From NCBI GenBank assembly GCA_027008345.1, contig JALTBU010000017.1, positions 1-12,311 of the forward strand: 12,311 bases of DNA, written 5' to 3'. The position numbers and the translations under genes are program-made. Within the stretch, counting starts at the first letter, position 1, and each line of letters begins with the position of its first letter. Positions 1 through 7,653 of the stretch are shown piece after piece. This DNA is from Nautiliaceae bacterium (GTDB taxonomy: Bacteria > Campylobacterota > Campylobacteria > Campylobacterales > Nautiliaceae). The notes under the pieces are model-generated. The model was given only the letters and a program-made list of their open reading frames with translations. It was not told the DNA's origin and did no database searches.

Positions 1-996
1 ATATGCGGAGGTCATACGCATACTATTATGAAATATGGGATTAATCAAATCTTGCCTGATAATATAGAATTTATCCACGGGCCCGGCTGTCCTGTATGCA
101 TTATGCCAAAAGAGAGGATTGACCATGCAATAGTTTTAGCAAAACAGCCTGATGTAATTTTAGCTACTCTTGGAGATATGATAAGAGTGCCTGGAAGCAA
201 TTCAAGTTTAGCAAAAGCCAGAGCTGAGGGAGCAAATGTAGTTCCTCTTCATTCAACCCTTGATGTACTTGAAATTGCTAAAAAAAATCCTGATAAAAAA
301 ATAGTGTTTTTTGCAATAGGATTTGAAACAACTACTCCAATGACAGCCGCTTTAATGAAAAGAGCATTTAGTGAAGGAATTAAAAATATTTATTATCATA
401 TAAATCATGTTTTAGTTCCGCCTCCAATGAGAGCGATTATGGATGATGGTAAGGCTAAAATAAATGCTTTTATAGGTCCAAGTCATGTGAGTGTTATAAT
501 TGGGGCAAAAGCATATGAATTTTTAGTTAAAGACTATAATACTCCTGTTGTAGTTGCAGGGTTTGAGCCTGTTGATGTGATGGAGAGTATTTTAATGCTT
601 TTAAAGCAAAAAAACGAAAACAGATGTGAAGTTGAAATTCAATACAAAAGAGCTACAACTTATGAAGGAAATATAGTGGCTCAAAAAATGATTGAAGAAT
701 TTATGGAAGTTAGAGATACTTTTAGATGGAGAGGTCTTGGGGATATACCAAAATCTGCTTTAAAGCTAAAAGATGAATATTCTCAGTTTGATGCAGAAAA
801 AGTCTGGGCTGATGTATTACCAAATACTCCAATTGATGATCATAAACTTTGTATTTGTGGAGATATTTTAAAAGGTCTTGCTAAACCAAATGATTGTAAA
901 GTTTTTGGCACTGCTTGTACTCCAAGTAATCCACTTGGTAGTTGTATGGTAAGTGATGAAGGTGCATGTAATGCTTATTACAGATATGCAAGATAA
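1..996 (+). CDS. hypD: HypD, [NiFe] hydrogenase maturation protein, 5' partial
   Basis: HypD works with HypC in the cytoplasm as the iron scaffold on which the Fe(CN)2CO group of [NiFe] hydrogenases is assembled. The reading frame is open from base 1, so the start lies outside the window; about 40 N-terminal residues are missing compared with the ~370-residue family. The first codons read I-C-G-G-H-T-H-T, the conserved CGGHTH motif, followed by GPGCPVC (codons ~29-35), which holds the other active-site cysteines. FETTTPMTA and VAGFEPVDVMESI are further family motifs. The C-terminal Cys-rich segment (CICGDILKG, then C-x7-C, SCMVSDEGAC) matches the [4Fe-4S] region. An ATG at 28 is internal, not the start, because the CGGHTH motif lies upstream of it. 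hypE follows after 6 bp. hypB, hypC and hypF are not in the window and may lie to the left. Confidence 0.97.
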   Translation: MCGGHTHTIMKYGINQILPDNIEFIHGPGCPVCIMPKERIDHAIVLAKQPDVILATLGDMIRVPGSNSSLAKARAEGANVVPLHSTLDVLEIAKKNPDKKIVFFAIGFETTTPMTAALMKRAFSEGIKNIYYHINHVLVPPPMRAIMDDGKAKINAFIGPSHVSVIIGAKAYEFLVKDYNTPVVVAGFEPVDVMESILMLLKQKNENRCEVEIQYKRATTYEGNIVAQKMIEEFMEVRDTFRWRGLGDIPKSALKLKDEYSQFDAEKVWADVLPNTPIDDHKLCICGDILKGLAKPNDCKVFGTACTPSNPLGSCMVSDEGACNAYYRYAR

Positions 997-1002
997 AGGA
1001 AA

Positions 1003-1989
1003 ATGATGGATAAAAAAATAACATTAGCTTATGGCGGCGGCGGAGAAGAGACAAACAAACTTATAAAAGAACTGTTTTATGAAAATTTTAAAAATGATAT
1101 CTTAATTAAAGCTGAAGATGCCGCAGTTATAAACATAAACGGCAAAACAGCTTTTACTACTGATTCCTTTACAGTTGACCCAATATTTTTTAATGGTGGA
1201 AATATTGGAAAACTTAGCGTTGCTGGAACTTGCAATGATTTAGCTATGATGGGGGCTAAGCCGGAGTTTTTGAGTATTTCTTTTATAATAGAAGAAGGTT
1301 TTGATTTTGAAGATTTGGAAAAAATTGTAAATTCTATTAAAAAAGAGCTTCAAAAAGTAGATGCGAAAATTGTATGCGGAGATACAAAAGTAGTCCCAAG
1401 TGGAAGTGTAGATAAAATATTTATAAACACAAGCGGAGTTGGAAGTATAAAAAAAGAAAATATAAGTGCGCATAATATTAAGCCCGGTGATAAAATCATT
1501 ATAAGCAGAGACATTGGAAGACACGGGAGCGTGATTTTAGCTAAAAGATATGGAGTGGATACCGACATTCAAAGTGATTGCAAAGTTTTGTGGGATGAGG
1601 TAAAAGCATTAATTGATGCTAAAATTAATATTAAGGCTATGAGAGATGCAACAAGAGGAGGACTTAGTGCCGTTTTAAATGAATGGTCTGAGGCAAGCAG
1701 TGTGGCAATAGAAATTGAAGAAGAGCAAATCCCAGTAAGCGATGAAGTAAAAGGACTTTGTGAAATATTTGGATTTGAACCAATGGATTTGGCAAATGAA
1801 GGAACATTTATTCTTGCAGTTTCTCCTGATGACGCGAAAAAATCTGAAAGTATATTAAAAAAATACAATCCTAATGCTTCAATCATAGGCGAAGCAGTTG
1901 AGGGGAATAGAGTGATTTTAAAAACAACATATGGAAGCAAAAGATATATAGATTTGCCAAAAGGCGAATTATTACCAAGGATATGCTGA
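1003..1989 (+). CDS. hypE: HypE, carbamoyl dehydratase of hydrogenase maturation
   Basis: HypE takes a carbamoyl group from HypF on its C-terminal cysteine and dehydrates it, using ATP, to the thiocyanate that supplies cyanide for the hydrogenase iron. The 328-residue protein has the AIRS/PurM-like fold signatures: a YGGGGEETNKLI N-terminus, TTDSFTVDPIFFNGGNIG, the GTCNDLAMMGA helix, VCGDTKVV and DATRGGL. It ends in LLPRIC, with the terminal Cys that is the carbamoyl acceptor, so the gene is intact and probably active. Two ATGs stand side by side at 1003 and 1006. The AAGGA at 996-1000 is only 2 nt from the first and 5 nt from the second, so translation may start at 1006 (327 aa). It follows hypD closely and its stop overlaps the next gene. 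Confidence 0.97.
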   Translation: MMDKKITLAYGGGGEETNKLIKELFYENFKNDILIKAEDAAVININGKTAFTTDSFTVDPIFFNGGNIGKLSVAGTCNDLAMMGAKPEFLSISFIIEEGFDFEDLEKIVNSIKKELQKVDAKIVCGDTKVVPSGSVDKIFINTSGVGSIKKENISAHNIKPGDKIIISRDIGRHGSVILAKRYGVDTDIQSDCKVLWDEVKALIDAKINIKAMRDATRGGLSAVLNEWSEASSVAIEIEEEQIPVSDEVKGLCEIFGFEPMDLANEGTFILAVSPDDAKKSESILKKYNPNASIIGEAVEGNRVILKTTYGSKRYIDLPKGELLPRIC

Positions 1990-2663
1990 TGCAAAAAAAA
2001 ATTGTAAAAATGTTTGATGAAATAGCTCCAAGCTATGATATTGTAAATAGAATTGTAAGTTTTGGCAGTGATAAATTATGGAGAAAAATAGCCATTAAAA
2101 AATCTCTAAAACATTTACCTAAAAATCCAAAAATTTTAGATGTAGCATGTGGCAGTGGAGATATGATAGAAGAATGGAAAAAATATACTGATAATATCAT
2201 AGGACTTGATCCAAGCCAAAAAATGCTTGAAGTTGCAAGAAAAAGATTCCCAGAAATTAAATTTTATCAGGGACTTGCTCAAAATTTACCATTTGATGAT
2301 AAAAGTTTTGATGTGATTAGTATCTCTTTTGGAATAAGAAATGTTGTTGAAATTCAAAAAGCTATTGAAGAGTTTGCAAGGGTTTTAAAAAAAGAAGGGA
2401 TTTTATTAATACTTGAATTTACAAAACCAGAAAAAAAATCAACTATCAGAAATTGTATAGATTTTTATTCTAATAAAATCTTACCGAAAATCGGAGGAAT
2501 AATCAGCGGAAATAAAGAAGCTTATGAATATCTCCCAAATTCAATTCAAAAATTTTATACATTAAATGAACTTTGTGAGAAATTAAATAAAAAATTTGAG
2601 GTTATTGAAGCTAAAAATTTTAAACTCTCTCCTGCTTCAATGATAATAGCTAAAAAGATTTAA
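1989..2663 (+). CDS. ubiE: UbiE/MenG-type demethylmenaquinone C-methyltransferase
   Basis: This is a SAM-dependent methyltransferase of the UbiE/MenG family, which methylates demethylmenaquinone to menaquinone in the last step of menaquinone synthesis. Evidence is the N-terminal FDEIAPSYDIVNRIVSFGSD..WR signature of the family, SAM motif I LDVACGSGDM, the acidic GLDPSQKML strand, GLAQNLPFDDKSFDV, SISFGIRNV and FARVLKKEGILLILEF. The length is typical (224-226 aa). An in-frame ATG at 1983 exists, but AAGGA at 1977-1981 lies only 1 nt from it and 7 nt from the ATG at 1989. That ATG shares its A with the hypE stop (TGATG), so the later start is preferred. Coupling to hypE is unusual and makes sense only indirectly: menaquinone is the likely electron acceptor of HydABC. 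Confidence 0.93.
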   Translation: MQKKIVKMFDEIAPSYDIVNRIVSFGSDKLWRKIAIKKSLKHLPKNPKILDVACGSGDMIEEWKKYTDNIIGLDPSQKMLEVARKRFPEIKFYQGLAQNLPFDDKSFDVISISFGIRNVVEIQKAIEEFARVLKKEGILLILEFTKPEKKSTIRNCIDFYSNKILPKIGGIISGNKEAYEYLPNSIQKFYTLNELCEKLNKKFEVIEAKNFKLSPASMIIAKKI

Positions 2664-2667
2664 TTTA

Positions 2668-2818
2668 GTACTGACTAAATAAAGCGAAACAATTGCAAAT
2701 TTTAGCGAAATAAAAGCGTTAAAAAAAGCATTTTGTTTGAGCGAAGCGAGTTAATGTTTTTTAGCTTTTATTAAGAGTTAAAAAATTCGCATTTTTGTTG
2801 AGCGTATTAAGTCAGTAC
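2668..2818. repeat. Long imperfect inverted repeat between convergent operons; probable two-way terminator
   Basis: The gap between the ubiE and hydE stops is filled by a fold-back structure. Outer arms GTACTGACT (2668-2676) and AGTCAGTAC (2810-2818) match perfectly. Inner arms AATAAAAGC (2709-2717) and GCTTTTATT (2764-2772) also match perfectly and continue into A-run/T-run pairing toward the centre; TGCAAATT (2694-2701) pairs with AATTCGCA (2784-2791) with one mismatch. The tip carries the mirror-symmetric TTGAGCGAAGCGAGTT (2737-2752). A 16-nt element, GCATTTTGTTTGAGCG (2728-2743), recurs as a direct copy with two changes at 2789-2804. The position suggests termination of both transcripts, but the length and internal copies are more than a simple terminator needs. 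Confidence 0.7.
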
Positions 2819-2820
2819 CT

Positions 2821-4548
2821 TTAATTTTTAGCTTCTTTATTTATAACTGCATTTCCAAAAGCTTCAATACCTCCGCTTATTTGTAAAGCACGAGGAGTAT
2901 AAACTTTATAATTTTTATCAATATAGCTGTAAATTTTATTTAAAAATTCACCTCTAAATAAATCTCCTACAATTATCGCTCCATCCAGATCATTGTCTTT
3001 ATGAAACGAATCATATTGATTTGATAAAAACTCGGCAAAACTCTCAACCACTCCGTAACTTAAAAGATAATTATCAACACCTGCTAAATGAAAACTCATA
3101 GCAGTTCTTATTGCCCATAGAGGATTTAAGTTATTACCATCCATTTTATAATCAATTCTCGGTCCCTTTTTAGTCATAGCTTCATTTGAATGTTTTAAAA
3201 TTTCTCTAAACCCATCATCAATATTTTTTGCCATACCAAGAACTATTGCTATGAGTCCCCATAAATAATAAATTCCCTTTTTATCGCTTTTTATACTAGC
3301 GTTCAAAGCATTTTCAAAAAACTCAGGTCTTTTTTCTTTAAAATTTTTAATAAGTTTAGGACCTGTTTCATTCATAATAGTAATTTGAGCAAATATTTCT
3401 TCAAAATTTTCAAAATCAAATTTAAAATCAATATATTCAATAAGTCCAAATTTAGGAGAATTAATTAAAATCTTATTTTCATCTTCATAAAAACAAAATC
3501 CCATAATATTTTTATCCCTCAAATTCCACTGCTCTAATACACCATAAAATCCGCTAAAAGTAGGTTTTGTCTCTTTTGAATTAATCTCACCTAAATTTTT
3601 AAGTTTATCAATCACCCCATTCTTATATCCATAATCTTTATATTTACCATCAACTCCTATATCTTTTTCAAAAGCAGGAATAATTCCTCTATCTCCACTT
3701 TCAATCAAAATATCTTTTGCATCAGTAACCACTGCAAAAAGAGGTTTTTCAACTTCAACATTAAACTCTAAATCTTTTGGATTATTAGTTTGTCTAAATC
3801 CAAGAAGTTCAAAATCACTAACTTCAAATAAAAACTCAGTTACCATACAATCAGGTAACTTCACATAAAAAGCTGGAATTGATGAGTTAAAGACTTTTTT
3901 AAATTCAATATTTGTTTTAAGCTTAATAAAAGGTTTTTCTATACTTGCCAATGCTTTTGCATCCCCTTCAAATGCCATAAAATATTTAGAAATTGAGGCC
4001 AAATCTTTTGCCATAACAAATTCAGCGTTTTTTAAATCTTTGCTTATTTCATAAGCCCCATTCATAGTTTGAATATAAATATTTCCACTTTCTAACTTTT
4101 TAGCTAAATTTTCAAAAAACTTTCTTCTATCTTCTTTTTTATTAAAATCCCACTCTCCATTCTCAACTCTTAACTCTTCACTCGTTCTATATCCACACAC
4201 TTCACAGTGATGAAAAATATCAAAATAATACTCATTCTCTTCATCTTTTACTTCTCTAAGACACTTAGGACATGGAGGAAGAGATATATTCGGAAAATTT
4301 CTATTTAAATCATCTTTAAATTCATCTACAACTTCCGCATCAAGGGATTTTAAAAATATACTCATTGGAATTTCATTTGCAATATTTCTTGAAAATTCTT
4401 CTATTTTATCTTCTTCACCTTCTATAAAAGCATATAAATTTTCTAAATCTCTACTTAACCCAAGTTTTAAATCTTTTGCATTTCTTATAAGTATCTTTTC
4501 AACTATTCCCTGATTTGAAGGCAGATTAAAAGTAAATTTTAAAATCAT
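2821..4548 (-). CDS. hydE: HydE, Campylobacterota hydrogenase accessory protein, HypF-like
   Basis: This 575-residue protein corresponds by position and size to HydE of Wolinella and Helicobacter hydABCDE operons, where it is needed for hydrogenase activity by an unknown mechanism. It is not the radical-SAM HydE of [FeFe] hydrogenases. The sequence shows a HypF-type zinc module, CPKCLRE (Cys93, Cys96) with HHCEVCGYR (Cys115, Cys118). Residues ~140-210 resemble the YrdC part of HypF (KLESGNIYIQTMNGAYEI, then FVMAKDL, EKPFIKL). The C-terminus (DGAIIVGDLFRG..VYTPRALQISGGIEAFGNAV) resembles the end of the HypF Kae1-like domain. The acylphosphatase GVGFRP motif and the HHHAH metal-site motif are not visible, so it looks like a HypF relative with lost catalytic sites. 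Its ATG overlaps the hydD stop by 4 bp, and AGGAG precedes it. Confidence 0.85.
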   Translation of the reverse strand: MILKFTFNLPSNQGIVEKILIRNAKDLKLGLSRDLENLYAFIEGEEDKIEEFSRNIANEIPMSIFLKSLDAEVVDEFKDDLNRNFPNISLPPCPKCLREVKDEENEYYFDIFHHCEVCGYRTSEELRVENGEWDFNKKEDRRKFFENLAKKLESGNIYIQTMNGAYEISKDLKNAEFVMAKDLASISKYFMAFEGDAKALASIEKPFIKLKTNIEFKKVFNSSIPAFYVKLPDCMVTEFLFEVSDFELLGFRQTNNPKDLEFNVEVEKPLFAVVTDAKDILIESGDRGIIPAFEKDIGVDGKYKDYGYKNGVIDKLKNLGEINSKETKPTFSGFYGVLEQWNLRDKNIMGFCFYEDENKILINSPKFGLIEYIDFKFDFENFEEIFAQITIMNETGPKLIKNFKEKRPEFFENALNASIKSDKKGIYYLWGLIAIVLGMAKNIDDGFREILKHSNEAMTKKGPRIDYKMDGNNLNPLWAIRTAMSFHLAGVDNYLLSYGVVESFAEFLSNQYDSFHKDNDLDGAIIVGDLFRGEFLNKIYSYIDKNYKVYTPRALQISGGIEAFGNAVINKEAKN

Positions 4549-5126
4549 TTTACATCTCCTGCTTCAAAACCTCTTAATGACTCTTTTGGTACTCCTCTTT
4601 TATAAGAAATCCTTGCAATTTCTTGAATATCCACATTTGGATTTTTAATTTTACATTCTACCCCAAGTTTGCTAAGCTCATTTATTAAGATTTTCTCCAT
4701 TAATTTAGAAGCTTTTTTTACAGGCTCAGTCAAAGTAAATGTCGTATCTTCACCAATTACATAAGGTACAACTCCAATAATTTTAGTCTCAGGCAAATCA
4801 CCCATCATATGGATCATTTCAAGCGTTTGAAGCATTTCAACTTCATGAGCACTTCCCTGCCAGCTTACACACTCAGGCACATCTAAAAAATCAAAAAAAT
4901 AAACATCTCCAATTTCGCCCTCATCTACATCTACCGTATCAAAAATAAATACTTTATCATATTCAACAATTATTGGAATAAGTCTTTGAGCAAGGGTACC
5001 ACCATCAATTAAATCTACTTGATGTCCTTTAAATTCATATTTTTCATCCAAGTAATTTACAAGATGAACTCCAACTCCCTCATCTCCAAAAAGTATATTA
5101 CCTATACCTAAAACCAAAATTTTCAT
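4545..5126 (-). CDS. hydD: HydD, hydrogenase maturation endopeptidase (peptidase M52)
   Basis: This is the nickel-dependent-recognition endopeptidase that removes the C-terminal tail of the large subunit, here presumably the 21 residues of HydB after His558, once nickel is inserted. It is a 193-residue M52 (HyaD/HybD-type) protein with the N-terminal ILVLGIGNILFGDEGVG motif. Glu16, Asp63 (FDTVD) and His94 (SAHEVEML) stand at the positions of the three nickel-probing residues known from HybD. The GVVPYVIG segment is also family-typical. AAAGGAAA lies just upstream of the ATG, immediately after a strong hairpin that separates this gene from hydC. The stop codon overlaps the hydE start (ATGA), which suggests translational coupling of the two maturation genes. 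Confidence 0.95.
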   Translation of the reverse strand: MKILVLGIGNILFGDEGVGVHLVNYLDEKYEFKGHQVDLIDGGTLAQRLIPIIVEYDKVFIFDTVDVDEGEIGDVYFFDFLDVPECVSWQGSAHEVEMLQTLEMIHMMGDLPETKIIGVVPYVIGEDTTFTLTEPVKKASKLMEKILINELSKLGVECKIKNPNVDIQEIARISYKRGVPKESLRGFEAGDVK

Positions 5127-5137
5127 TAATTTCCTTT

Positions 5138-5184
5138 AAATGTAAAATAAAAAACAAAAAAATTTTACTTTTTATTTTACATTT
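5138..5184 (-). promoter_or_regulatory. Perfect 16-bp hairpin between hydC and hydD
   Basis: Arms 5138-5153 and 5169-5184 are perfectly complementary over 16 bp, with a 15-nt A/T-rich loop. In the operon mRNA the 3' arm is followed directly by AAAGGAAA, the hydD ribosome binding site, and not by a U-tract. It is therefore more likely an mRNA-stability or processing hairpin, or a control of hydD translation, than a terminator. Its position divides structural genes (hydABC) from maturation genes (hydDE), where differential expression would be useful. Confidence 0.65.
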
Positions 5185-5207
5185 TTAGAAGGAGGGCAAG
5201 GGAAAAA

Positions 5208-5900
5208 TCAGTGATCTTCTTTTTCCCATTTCATACCAGAGAATATTGCATCCATTCCACCATTTTTACCAAACACTGCATTATAAACAGCCATATAAAT
5301 ATGGATAAATACAACAATTATAATTGCCCACATAAAAATGTGATGCCAGAGTCTAACATAAGCAAGGCCGCCAAAAATACTCTCTACCCATTTTGCAAAC
5401 GGATAAAGCATTCCACCAAGACCACTATGATAAACTTCTGCATAAAGTGCAAGTCCAGTAATTATAATCCCATAAAAAAATACATAAAGCATAGTATATG
5501 CCCAAAATTGCAAGGGGTTATATACACCCTTTGTGTGAGGATGTTTTGAAATTAAAAGATAATATCCAATTTGTTGAAGTGCTATTTTAATATTAAAGGC
5601 ATCTTTTATTGAAGCTCTCTCATATTTAGCTTCTGGGAAAAAGAAAAAATAAATAGTTTTATATAAAACCGCACCAATCATCGCAAATCCAAAAATAATA
5701 TGCCATTCTCTAAGCTCAGCTTGTAAAAATCTTGTTGGAGTTGGAGAAATGGTTCCATATGTAATATAAGGATTTGCAATATAAAACCCTGTTGCAATCA
5801 AAGCAAAAATGGATATTGCTCTAATCCAGTGTTGCCATCTGTATCCGGCGGAAAATTCAATTCCGCCAAGATAATTTCCTAAAATTTTTAAAAATTTCAT
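5208..5900 (-). CDS. hydC: HydC, cytochrome b membrane anchor of H2-uptake hydrogenase
   Basis: This di-heme cytochrome b anchors HydAB in the cytoplasmic membrane and passes electrons from H2 to menaquinone. The protein (230 aa from the chosen start) has four membrane spans at about residues 26-44, 65-88, 130-155 and 186-209. Candidate heme histidines are His24, His67, His187 and His200, with His122 and His158 in loops; this pattern closely follows the Wolinella HydC histidines as I remember them. Motifs include RWQHWIR, LREWHIIFG and RLWHHIFMW. An in-frame ATG at 5924 would add 8 residues and overlap hydB, but it has no ribosome site. A full AAGGAGG sits 5 nt before the ATG at 5900, so that start is used. 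The gene follows hydB closely and precedes the hydD hairpin. Confidence 0.95.
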   Translation of the reverse strand: MKFLKILGNYLGGIEFSAGYRWQHWIRAISIFALIATGFYIANPYITYGTISPTPTRFLQAELREWHIIFGFAMIGAVLYKTIYFFFFPEAKYERASIKDAFNIKIALQQIGYYLLISKHPHTKGVYNPLQFWAYTMLYVFFYGIIITGLALYAEVYHSGLGGMLYPFAKWVESIFGGLAYVRLWHHIFMWAIIIVVFIHIYMAVYNAVFGKNGGMDAIFSGMKWEKEDH

Positions 5901-5905
5901 TGTTG

Positions 5906-5912
5906 CCTCCTT
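5906..5912 (-). promoter_or_regulatory. Consensus ribosome binding site that fixes the hydC start
   Basis: AAGGAGG on the minus strand overlaps the hydB stop codon (5911-5913) and stands 5 nt before the ATG at 5900. This decides for the shorter, non-overlapping hydC start over the ATG at 5924. Confidence 0.85.
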
Positions 5913-7650
5913 AGCATGCGCCATATAGTGGGTCTACTTTAAATTCACCAAGTTTTTTACCTTTTACATCCATTACATGAACCGCACATGCAATACATGG
6001 GTCATAAGAGTGAATATTTCTGATAACTTCAAGAGGTTTAGCAGGATCAGCTAATTTCATACCTATTAAATTGTGTTCATAAGCACCTTTTTTACCGTTT
6101 CCATCAGCCGGACCTGCATTCCAAGTAGATGGAACTACCGCTTGCCAATTTTCAATTACACCATCTTTAATTCTACACCAGTGACTTAGCATCCCTCTTG
6201 GAACATCTCCAATAAATCTACCTTTATATTCAGTATTTTTATCAATTACATATGGTGCTACTGTGCTTTGGTCAACTTTTAGATTTTCTACTAAGTTATT
6301 AAATGCTTCAAGTCCATAATCAGCAATAGTTTTTGTTTGAAGCATTCTTGCTGCAGTTCTTCCAAGAGTTGTGAAAAGTGCTTCTGCCGGAAGTCCTGTT
6401 TGAGCTAAAAATTCATCAACTACTTTTTTAACTTTTTCATTGCCTTTTGCATAATTTACAACCATACATGCAAGAGGTCCAACTTCCATAGGTTCTTTAT
6501 CATATCTTGGTGATTTAATCCAAGAGTATTTACCCTTCGGATTTGCAACTTTTGCTTTTACAATTTTACCCTCACCATCAACACTTTCACCATCTACATA
6601 ACCAGTATAATCAGGAATTGTCTCACCATTATATGGATGTCTAAATCCTGTATCTTTATACCAAGAATGTGTTACATCCTCTTCAATTTTACTTTCATCA
6701 ATTTCATAAAATTTTCCAAGGTCAAAATCTTTAATATATCCGCATGCATCAAAAAGCCATCCGTTTGCACTTGTTTGCATTGTTCTATAAGTTAAATAAT
6801 TTCCAAGATTATTTTTTTGAACAACGCTTGGCTCATTGCCATAAGCAGATGCTGCCATTACAATATCAGCATAATAAGCTCTGTTTGTATAATCAGCAAG
6901 CTGTTTAAATTTAGTCATATATTCAGCAAGTCTGCTTGGGTCTTGTAAATCCATAATACAAGTAACACCACCAACTGTAAGACTTTGCGGATGTGGGTTT
7001 TTACCACCAAAAATAGCCATCATTTGAGCTGCGATTCTTTGCATTTCAAGTGTTTTTAGATAATGAGATAAAGCAATTAAATTTTGTTCAGGTGTAAATC
7101 TCATTGTTTTATGACCAAAATATGCGTTTTTAAATGGTCCTAAATCACCTTTTTTTGCAAAATTTGCTACTCTTTTTTGAACTTCTTTAAGTTCATCTTC
7201 ACCAGTTGCAATTGGATTATATCCTTTTGGAACATACTTAAATGCTTCTTCACTGGCTTTTTTAGGGTCAGCTTTTAGAGCACTTAAAATATCAACCCAG
7301 TCAAGTGCATGCAATTGATAAAAATGCACAATATGGTCATGGAAAAATAGAGCATAATCAAGAAGTGTCCTTGTCAATAACGCATTTAATGGAGGTTTAA
7401 TTCCAAGAGCATTTTCAACAGCTGTAATACCTGCTTTATAATGTGAATAAGTACAAACCCCACAAATTCTTTGTGTCATAAATCCTGCATCTCTTGGATC
7501 TCTACCTTTTAAAATTACCTCAATACCTCTCCAAAGAGTTGCAGATGAATAAGCATCTTTAATTACATTATTTTCATCAATTACTACCTCGACTCTTAAA
7601 TGTCCCTCAATCCTTGTTATAGGATCTATTACTACTCTTTTTGTTGCCAT
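5911..7650 (-). CDS. hydB: HydB, [NiFe] hydrogenase large subunit (group 1 uptake type)
   Basis: This is the catalytic large subunit of the membrane-bound H2-uptake hydrogenase; it carries the Ni-Fe(CN)2CO site and oxidises H2 on the outer face of the membrane. The 579 residues are normal length. The L1 motif RICGVC gives Cys63 and Cys66, and the L2 motif DPCIACAVH gives Cys552 and Cys555. Glu15 in the RIEGH motif is the usual proton-transfer Glu, HALDWVD holds the canopy Asp117, and VPRGMLSHW holds the canopy Arg. The 21 residues after His558 are the tail removed by HydD. Val65 and Leu113 at the gas-channel positions are those of standard O2-sensitive enzymes. It has no signal peptide and would be co-exported with HydA. 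The start is preceded by AAGGAG inside the 3' end of hydA. Confidence 0.98.
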   Translation of the reverse strand: MATKRVVIDPITRIEGHLRVEVVIDENNVIKDAYSSATLWRGIEVILKGRDPRDAGFMTQRICGVCTYSHYKAGITAVENALGIKPPLNALLTRTLLDYALFFHDHIVHFYQLHALDWVDILSALKADPKKASEEAFKYVPKGYNPIATGEDELKEVQKRVANFAKKGDLGPFKNAYFGHKTMRFTPEQNLIALSHYLKTLEMQRIAAQMMAIFGGKNPHPQSLTVGGVTCIMDLQDPSRLAEYMTKFKQLADYTNRAYYADIVMAASAYGNEPSVVQKNNLGNYLTYRTMQTSANGWLFDACGYIKDFDLGKFYEIDESKIEEDVTHSWYKDTGFRHPYNGETIPDYTGYVDGESVDGEGKIVKAKVANPKGKYSWIKSPRYDKEPMEVGPLACMVVNYAKGNEKVKKVVDEFLAQTGLPAEALFTTLGRTAARMLQTKTIADYGLEAFNNLVENLKVDQSTVAPYVIDKNTEYKGRFIGDVPRGMLSHWCRIKDGVIENWQAVVPSTWNAGPADGNGKKGAYEHNLIGMKLADPAKPLEVIRNIHSYDPCIACAVHVMDVKGKKLGEFKVDPLYGAC

Positions 7651-7653
7651 CTA

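Noticed and set aside
1240..1994. Minus-strand open frames inside hypE
   Set aside because: They oppose a clear, motif-rich hypE gene, lack ribosome sites and resemble no family.
5138..5186. Hairpin before hydD as an intrinsic terminator
   Set aside because: On the operon strand no U-tract follows the stem and the hydD ribosome site comes directly after it; no plus-strand gene ends here.
5901..5924. Extended hydC start at 5924
   Set aside because: It overlaps hydB and has no ribosome site, while AAGGAGG is ideally placed for the ATG at 5900 and His numbering then fits the HydC family.
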